From Nansenia antarctica (taxonomy: Eukaryota > Chordata > Actinopteri > Argentiniformes > Microstomatidae): 64,000 nucleotides of DNA. A program made the translations under genes and the position numbers. Location: NCBI GenBank assembly GCA_963989245.1, contig OZ022342.1:17323980-17387979 (forward strand), in the 5' to 3' direction. This document shows, one piece after another, positions 57,086 to 64,000 of this stretch (position 1 is the stretch's first letter; the number at the start of each line of letters is the position of its first letter). Below the pieces are notes generated by a model, which searched no databases, had not been told where the DNA came from, and worked only from the letters and a program-made list of their open reading frames with translations.

Positions 57086-57807
57086 TAGAGGTGCAACAGC
57101 AATGTGATGTGATGTGAGTTTTTGCCTAAAAGAAAATGCCTGTATACGATCTGACCTGTGAGCTAGTCCAAGGCAGACAAACACACCTACGTAAACCTAG
57201 TTGGTCTTTCCGAGGTATTCTGTAATCATCATTTATGTGAAACATCATTTTCATTTGAAAACGTAATGCCAGGCTGTGGAGTTTTCTGAACCACTGTTTC
57301 ACTTCAACTTCCACAATCATTACTACCTGGTATTTTCACATTTAGTTGGGTTTCCACTCTCTATAACTACCAAACACCAGATTCTTGTTTCATTCTTGTT
57401 TCATTCTTGACCCCAATATTTTTTATTTTTACACATTCTCATGTCGCAATTCGCAAATGTTCTGCAAACCATCCAGGACAGGTTTCTAAGACAGAACTTA
57501 ATACAGTATGACTTGTTATTGGCTCAGTGTACACTAGAGGGCGCCATATAGCAAGTTCAGAATCCCATCGATCTACTGGTCTAGATCTGGCCCATGATGT
57601 GGTGTGAACTCTGGCACTGAGAGAGAGAAATAGATCTGTACTTTCCTCCTTCTGGCCCTGCGACAATGATGGGCTTTCTCTCAGAGCAGTCATAAATCTG
57701 TGAGTGTTGGAAGGGAAGGGTGTTATCAGTCCAGCTGAAGGAATGCCAACCCACTGGGTGCTGTGTCTTCTCTGAGACTCCAAAAGAAACTTCCCTTCCT
57801 GTGCTAA
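57086..57807. other. No gene seen
   Basis: The minus ORFs at 57439-57823 show no family feature. Confidence 0.4.
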
Positions 57808-58227
57808 ATGGATATGGCACCAAATTACTATGCTATTACACTCTGGTTAAGAAAATGGGATTTACACACTAAAAGGCAGACCCAAACCATACTGTGCTGG
57901 CTTGGATATTTTCCTCTCACATTGTCCTGGCTTCTCCAGCACTGTTTCCACACTTCCCTGTTCATCACTGTTCTTTCTGAGTGTGTCATCTCTCTTCCAA
58001 GGAGAGTGAATATTACAGGCCTCTTTCAGGAATCTGGCTTTAACCCCTCTGTTGTGTCACTACTGGAAGTGCTGCTACATTCCAATTCATGCACGGAATC
58101 TCCAAGTGTATTCAACAGTCTATTGTCTTTAGTTGCTATGGCAAAGGATCAGGTGATCTCGGCTCTGGGAAGGTTGGAAGCCAACATTCCAGGATTTTCC
58201 AGGAGATGTTCATCAAGATTATTGTAG
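57808..58227 (+). CDS. Unrecognised 139-residue ORF
   Basis: ATG at 57808, stop at 58225-58227, in non-repetitive sequence. It has a hydrophobic stretch (ILCWLGYFPLTLSWLL, residues about 28-43) and a Ser/Leu-rich second half. No family recognised, no evident splice sites or Kozak context. An accidental ORF is the simplest reading. Confidence 0.15.
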   Translation: MDMAPNYYAITLWLRKWDLHTKRQTQTILCWLGYFPLTLSWLLQHCFHTSLFITVLSECVISLPRRVNITGLFQESGFNPSVVSLLEVLLHSNSCTESPSVFNSLLSLVAMAKDQVISALGRLEANIPGFSRRCSSRLL

Positions 58228-58863
58228 ATTCTTCCTAGTTCATACTTTCTCCAGCCTAAGGCTACTGCATGCTTTTGAAGTCATTTGATTGTAATAACGT
58301 CTTCATTATTAGCATTTTCTCACATACATTATGCTGCTCTGTATAGTGAAAGCCCACTAGATATTCTATCGATGTTCCTTGTCTTGAAGCACTGATATCG
58401 AGTCCTTGTCTGTCTTTGATGCATTCCGGGGCAGAAAGGGCACATCCTTGTTAAAGCAGAATCAAGAAGGAATAAGTAGCTGTTGTCTCATCACTGCTAA
58501 TAGTGAGAGTCAGATGATGGTAAGAGAAGATCTGTCTCTGTTCTTTGATATATAAATTACAGGTCATGTTCTTTGTAAAATAAGTATCCTTAGAATAAGA
58601 CAGAATGAAACCTTTTAGACTCATGAAAGGATGAAACCTATCAAATCTTAATAGCTGTGGGAAATTATTAAAGTGCTCTAATCGAGGAGGCGATTGTCAC
58701 AAGGCGTGCACTTGAGCTGACAGAACTACTCATTAGAATAGACACCCACAGCCAAGTGACTCGTCCAGAATATAACATCTGATTCCAGTATGACAGCTGT
58801 CAGATTTGGCAAGTCTGGCTGCCAATGTGGCAGGGCTGTTTAAATGTTTGAAACAATATATTG
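58228..58863. other. No gene seen
   Basis: No supported feature. Confidence 0.4.
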
Positions 58864-59037
58864 CAGTGGAGGCTGGTGGAGGTAGAAATCGGAGGACAGG
58901 CTTATTGTAACGCATGGAATGGAATGAGGAATGGTATCAAAACTCCTCAAACACGTGTGGTTGATACTATTCCTTATCACGTTCCATGTATTACAATGAA
59001 CCCGTCGTCCGATTTCTACCTCTACCAGCCTCCCCTG
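58864..59037. mobile_element. Full-length palindromic hAT MITE with perfect 8-bp TSD
   Basis: CAGTGGAGGCTGGTGGAGGT to TCTACCAGCCTCCCCTG, flanked by ATATATTG at 58856-58863 and 59038-59045. It is the best-preserved copy, and both arms can be followed to the centre (ATCAAA..TTGAT). Confidence 0.94.
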
Positions 59038-59428
59038 ATATATTGTATACTGTAGGCCTACTATGAAGGTCTAGTGAAGGTGTCCGACCAAGACTGAAGA
59101 CATAAGCAGTACTATAAGCACGGATACTGCCGTTGCCGCCTCTATAAGATATGGGCAGGCATCCTGTGTTTCATTCATGGGGTGTGGTCATGGGATATGA
59201 TACAGTGAGTTGACTGGTAATGTAACATAATTAGAATTCACTGTTTTTGTGTCATTAGTACACAGTTTGATTGACACCTGTGATGCCATAGCTGTGTTGG
59301 TGGTGCACTTGTTTACATTACAACACACCTCCTTCTCCTACCCCCTCATACAGTACGCATTATTTACCCCAGGCAGTAAATGATGGCATGCAACACACAT
59401 TGTAAATGCTCAAGAATGTTCACTGCCA
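59038..59428. other. No gene seen
   Basis: No supported feature. The phrase GGATACTGCCGTTGCCGCC at 59122 recurs at 62064. Confidence 0.4.
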
Positions 59429-59848
59429 ACTTTACTGCATTATTGGGTTCAATCCACAAAATCTCTATGACAAGTTTAAATTCATGTGATTAATACACAA
59501 CAATTACTAATGAGTAATGGCATTACTGAATCTGATTTAAATTATGATGTTGGCCCATTTGTATGAAATGTACTGTATTATTGGGTTCAATCCACAACAT
59601 CTCTATGACAAGTTTAAATTCATGTGATGATCACACAACAATTACTAATGAGTAATGGCATTACTGAATCTGATTTAAATTATGATTTGGGCCCATTTGT
59701 ATGAAATGTACTGTATTATTGGGTTCAATCCACAAAATCTCTATGACAAGTTTAAATGCATGTGGTTATTACACAACAATTACTAATGAGTAATGGCATT
59801 ACTGAATCTGATTTAAATTATGATTTTGGCCCGTTTGCATGAAATTGC
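59429..59848. repeat. Three tandem copies of a 138-bp unit
   Basis: ATTATTGGGTTCAATCCACA starts at 59439, 59577 and 59715, spaced exactly 138 bp. Copies differ by only a few bases. Confidence 0.95.
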
Positions 59849-59889
59849 CATAACTATGCAAGAGGGGACGTGTGGTAGGCCTACTCCCT

Positions 59890-60151
59890 AAGCTATAATA
59901 AACATTTTGAGTGGTCCCCCGAAGTCCCTCTCCCTTCTCCTCCTCTCCTCCCTCCCTCTCTCATCTTTACCTCTTTTTCCCTTCTCGGTTTCCTTCTCTT
60001 TCACCTTGTGATGGTGTGTGCACAGTCTGCACACTCCGCCTCCTCCCGGCTGATGCTCGCGCCCTGTCAGCTTCTATTCTGAGAGGAAGAGTTGAGGAAG
60101 GGGGAAAGAGACAACAAGAGGGTCTGCGGGGGGAGCGCAGTTAAAACATCC
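59890..60151 (+). promoter_or_regulatory. ubtd2 promoter / 5' UTR region
   Basis: CT-rich then increasingly CpG-rich sequence directly upstream of the ubtd2 ATG (CTCGCGCCCTG, GGGGGGAGCGCAG). No TATA box close to the start. CpG richness goes on to about 60550. Fits a CpG-island promoter; the start site is not fixed. Confidence 0.5.
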
Positions 60152-60221
60152 ATGGGTGGTTGTGTGGGTAGTCACCATGATTCTTCAGGCAGTTTAAACG
60201 AAAACTCGGACGGAACCGGAG
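60152..60221 (+). CDS. ubtd2: UBTD2 (ubiquitin domain-containing protein 2), first coding exon
   Basis: ATG at 60152 in AACATCCATGG context opens [20 protein letters not shown] then GTG. From memory, human UBTD2 starts [20 protein letters not shown] with the same next residues. The exon ends at G 60221 before GTAGGA, splitting a codon after its first base; that fits the Val which follows in human UBTD2. UBTD2 is a small cytosolic protein with an N-terminal UBTD domain and a C-terminal ubiquitin-like domain, reported to bind ubiquitylation-pathway partners. The Gly2/Cys4 start may permit lipid modification (inference). It differs from UBTD1, which starts MGNCVGRQ. The remaining exons are not in the window. 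The exon is too short for ordinary ORF calling. Confidence 0.9.
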
Positions 60222-61146
60222 GTAGGAAATAAGTTACATACCGCCGGGGTGTTTTTTTTTACTCCATAATTGGTGCTTTTTGGTACATGCTGATCTCATG
60301 CTCTTTGCCTTGCTTTGCCTTGCCTCCCCTTCTGTCGCCTAGATCGTGCACGGCCACGATCGCCCCCCATACGGCCTCGTGCGAAAGACGCGCATAGCGG
60401 GCTTAGTTTCATTGTTATTATCTTGGAAATCGACAGTGTGCTATGTTTAAACGACTGCCTTTGTCTGCTTTCAATGAAATCAGTTGATGTTAACGCTAGC
60501 TGGCCCCGGCTAGCTCAGAGCTAGCTATCGCTACAAATGTGGGTCACCATTTGGCTCAGGAATGCAGAACAAGATGCGTCCTTATTCGCACGTATTAGCA
60601 AAACCCTCCGTTATGTTGAATATGTGTGCCGCAATTTGCTTTGCAATCTATGCTGCCTGATTATTTTTACATCTTCGTACGGCGTTTCCTGTGGTTCTCC
60701 ATTGTAAAGTGGGGGAGCGTGTCAGATTGTATTCGCAGCTGCAGGATGATGGAGGAGTTGCACCCAAACTTGCGCTCACTGGCAATTAGAAATAACGGTT
60801 TATTGAATCATTGTCATTGGGCCATCCTTTGCGCTCTCCGCATTGTAGGCGGTGTATCTAGACAACACAAAGGTTTGTCTATCTCACTAATGTGTAGATA
60901 TTACTGCAGTATTTAATTGACATCATGTAGGCCACTGTGCCATTACATTCATGTAACTGTGTCCCAGGCCCTTTGTGAATGAGACTGAGCCTGGTGTAAT
61001 GCTCCTTGGGGCTGGGTGGTTTTCTGCCACCCCAGGGTCGTTACTGTACACTGTTATTTCCTCACCGAGTCGGGATTTCCGGTGTCTGATGATGCAGATG
61101 TTGTTGTTATTACAGTATTTGAAGCTGGTGATTGAGCTCGTGTGTT

Positions 61147-61168
61147 GGGGGGGGGGGGGGGGGGGGAG
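61147..61168. repeat. Poly-G run
   Basis: About 20 G residues; possible G-quadruplex. Confidence 0.9.
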
Positions 61169-61338
61169 GGGCTTTACTGTACATCCACACAAAGAGATGA
61201 GAGCTCCCTGCAGGTATGGGTTCTCATCATAACATTTCCATTGCTGTTGTTGCACACTGTGGTTAATAATACCTAAGGTATCACAAGGAGGTATGTTAAA
61301 GATACACACTACACACAGTCATATCTCCCTCGGGAGAC

Positions 61339-61456
<118 letters not shown>

Positions 61457-61789
61457 ATAGGGATAGAGAGACATGGAGGTGTGAGTGTAGATTGGATAAA
61501 CTGATATTATGTGACAGAATCCCTCAAAACACTTCACAATGATCACTTCCTCTTTGTCTTCAGGGGTTATTAGGACATTGATATTACATTGTTATAACTA
61601 CATGGCTCATCCCATGAGGTGAGTGCTTTAATGACATGTAGCCAATGTTACATTGAGGCTGCCTTAAACTACATTAGATAGCCTACATAGTATACACCTC
61701 TACATCTTTAATCTATCTATCCAAGGCACCCTGTGTGGCTGCTGTGTTTCGGGCTCCTGGCATTTTGTTTTTGCTTATTTTATTGTTAT

Positions 61790-61857
61790 TTTGTGTTATT
61801 TTACCTAGCTATCTTAGATATGACAGAGAGACACTATTTATCTTGAATTATGCTTGA

Positions 61858-61905
<48 letters not shown>

Positions 61906-62010
61906 TGCCTTATGTCTTGTGCTGCAATGCAATGTCAGGAGCCAACGCCTAATAATTTTACTCTCTTACTTGTGTAATGTGACATAACAATAAACTTGAA
62001 ACTCGAACTG
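61790..62010 (+). repeat. LINE 3' tail with (ATT)n
   Basis: (ATT)n at 61858-61904, then GTCAGGAGCCAACGCCTAAT and GACATAACAATAAACTTGAA. Same family as 56820-57085. Confidence 0.65.
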
Positions 62011-62670
62011 TTAGTGTGCATCTGGCTGGCTATGCGCCTTGACGTTACTCCTGCCAACTTGCACGGATACTGCCGTTGCCGCCGAGCTATAACTTTTCTC
62101 CATGTCAAGATTCTACAAAAGAATGTTTCAGCATCCTTACTCCAGCTCGTTTGAGAAAAGTACCCAACAGGGATCTGGCCTTTAATAGAAGGAGTGAGAG
62201 AACTGTAGAGAGAAAGACAGGGAGAGGGTTCACTCAGGGGGAGAAAATAGTCCTTTTGTCTCTCTAGCTTTTGACTCTTCACACAGGACTAAAGCCAGGC
62301 AGGCTCAAGTAGCTCAGTTCCTGCTGGGAGCCCTCTGGACTGCTTTGAAAGTAGGCCTATCCCTTGGTACAGACCCAAAGCAAACGTAGGCCTATCCCTT
62401 GGTATGGACCCAAAACAAGCGATGGGTATATTGCAACTGAAGTTTGAGGAGGAAACCCATTGTTTTGTAGAAAAGGAAAATACTGCACATTCTGTTCAGA
62501 GCCCAACTCTAAACTGGTAAATGGGTCACTGATTGCTCTATAATCCTGCCTCTATGTTTTCTCAAATTAACCTTCTCTCCAGAGATGGAACAGCAGCTTT
62601 GTAAGGACGGGAGACGAAGCCTCAGCGTTAGACGACTTCGTCACGGGGGAGAAAGGCTATGTTAGGTTAC

Positions 62671-63307
62671 TCTCTCTGACTCTCTCTCTCTGACTCTCTC
62701 TGACTCTCTCTGACTCTCTCTCTGACTCTCTCTCTCTCTCTGACTCTCTCTCTCTGACTCTCTCTCTGACTCTCTCTCTCTGACTCTCTCTGACTCTCTC
62801 TCTCTGACTCTCTCTCTGACTCTCTCTCTCTGACTCTCTCTCTGACTCTCTCTCTGACTCTCTCTCTCTGACTCTCTCTGACTCTCTCTGACTCTCTCTC
62901 TGACTCTCTCTCTCTCTGACTCTCTCTCTCTGACTCTCTCTCTGACTCTCTCTCTCTCTCTGACTCTCTCTCTCTGACTCTCTCTATGACTCTCTCTATG
63001 ACTCTCTCTCTGACTCTCTCTATGACTCTCTCTCTCTGACTCTCTCTCTCTCTCTGACTCTCTCTCTGACTCTCTCTCTGACTCTCTCTCTCTGACTCTC
63101 TCTCTCTGACTCTCTCTCTGACTCTCTCTATGACTCTCTCTCTGACTCTCTCTATGACTCTCTCTCTCTGACTCTCTCTCTGACTCTCTCTCTCTCTGAC
63201 TCTCTCTCTGACTCTCTCTCTGACTCTCTCTCTGACTCTCTCTCTGACTCTCTCTATGACTCTCTCTCTGACTCTCTCTCTGACTCTCTCTCTGACTCTC
63301 TCTATGA
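62671..63307. repeat. TCTCTGAC satellite array
   Basis: About 640 bp of CTCTCTGA units of 8-14 bp, with TATGAC variants in the second half. Lies in ubtd2 intron 1. Confidence 0.95.
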
Positions 63308-64000
63308 CGTACTCTGCTTTTATTCAGCGAGCACTTCTCAGAAGACTCCCAGCTCTGCTGAGGTATTGATTCTGGTACACAGGGTGCAGGTTAATGGACG
63401 GCTCAGCTCCCATCAGTAAACCTTTTATCTCATTCACCACAAATAAAGGTCACCTTTAAGGTTCCGACTTTGGATGCATATTTAAAGACGCTGTCCCATG
63501 CGGCAGCTGCTGTGTTGGCGGTTGTGAGGAACACGCACATTAGACAGGAGACCTAAGAGCTGCTGTTGTGTTGTGTTTGGGTAACCGTACAAACCGACAG
63601 TTTGTAAAAAAGAAAACAGTAGAATTGTTGATGTGAGCATCGGTGTGTGCTTTTATGCCTTTCAATCTCCTTGAAACTGTTAGGCCCTAATCCATATTGC
63701 AGTTCCTTTTTTCTAAATTCCCACAAACCACAATGTCATCTTGAGGTCTTGTTCCATGGGTGCTTGAACGTGGCACATAAAGTGCTGTAATACTAACAGT
63801 GAGCGATTTGAACCAGGACGTTTTCCAGAGGAATCCAATTTTTCAATGAAAAAGGTTCTTCATCCATTCATTCATCCATTCATTCATCCATTTCCACTAC
63901 AGCTTTATAGTTGATGCCCTCGGCCCTTTCAACCGCTGATCTCATTACCCAAAGAATGTTCTTTAAATGTCCTCCTTTGCCATTGACCCAGTCACCCAGA
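63308..64000. other. No gene seen
   Basis: Non-repetitive apart from (ATTC)n at 63866-63892. No ubtd2 exon recognised. Confidence 0.4.

Overview
The window is vertebrate, almost certainly teleost, nuclear DNA. The signs are: two intron-bearing or single-exon vertebrate genes, long (CA)n, (GA)n and (GT)n microsatellites, V-SINE and tRNA-type SINEs with the teleost tail, L2 and Rex1-like LINEs, Tc1, hAT, gypsy and BEL elements. A palindromic hAT MITE with CAGTGGAGGCTGGTGGAGG ends occurs in at least a dozen places and resembles a family I know from salmonids, so a salmoniform/esociform-type fish is likely but not proven. There is no bacterial or viral operon, no CRISPR array and no RNA gene.

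Layout. 1-6.6 kb: truncated hAT transposase with one intron, inserted in the 3' part of a gypsy element (integrase, PPT, LTR, then unexpectedly a PBS). 6.6-13.5 kb: a three-layer nest. A (GT)n tract holds an approx. 890 bp solo LTR in minus orientation, which holds a complete 5.9 kb BEL-type element with near-identical LTRs and a 5-bp target duplication. 13.5-22.5 kb: Tc1 remnant, SINEs, MITEs, microsatellites. 22.7-24.0 kb, minus strand: an intact single-exon beta-2 adrenergic receptor gene (adrb2), with a candidate promoter near 24.6 kb. 24.6-59.9 kb: gene-poor, filled with L2, Rex1-like and Tc1 fragments, MITEs and satellites, with two weak orphan exon candidates at 49.1 and 53.6 kb. 60.15 kb, plus strand: first coding exon of ubtd2 at the edge of a CpG-richer promoter. 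The rest of the window looks like its first intron.

The standout is the BEL element. It has the Gag and aspartic protease regions but no reverse transcriptase, RNase H or integrase. Where reverse transcriptase should begin, the same open frame runs into a captured piece of a host histone methyltransferase of the KMT2 (MLL) family, probably kmt2b. Each of its LTRs also carries a stretch encoding part of the splicing factor SF3B2, just downstream of the TATA box. So one young, apparently non-autonomous retrotransposon seems to carry fragments of two unrelated nuclear genes. The recognitions of KMT2B, SF3B2, ADRB2 and UBTD2 are from memory of the families, not from a search.
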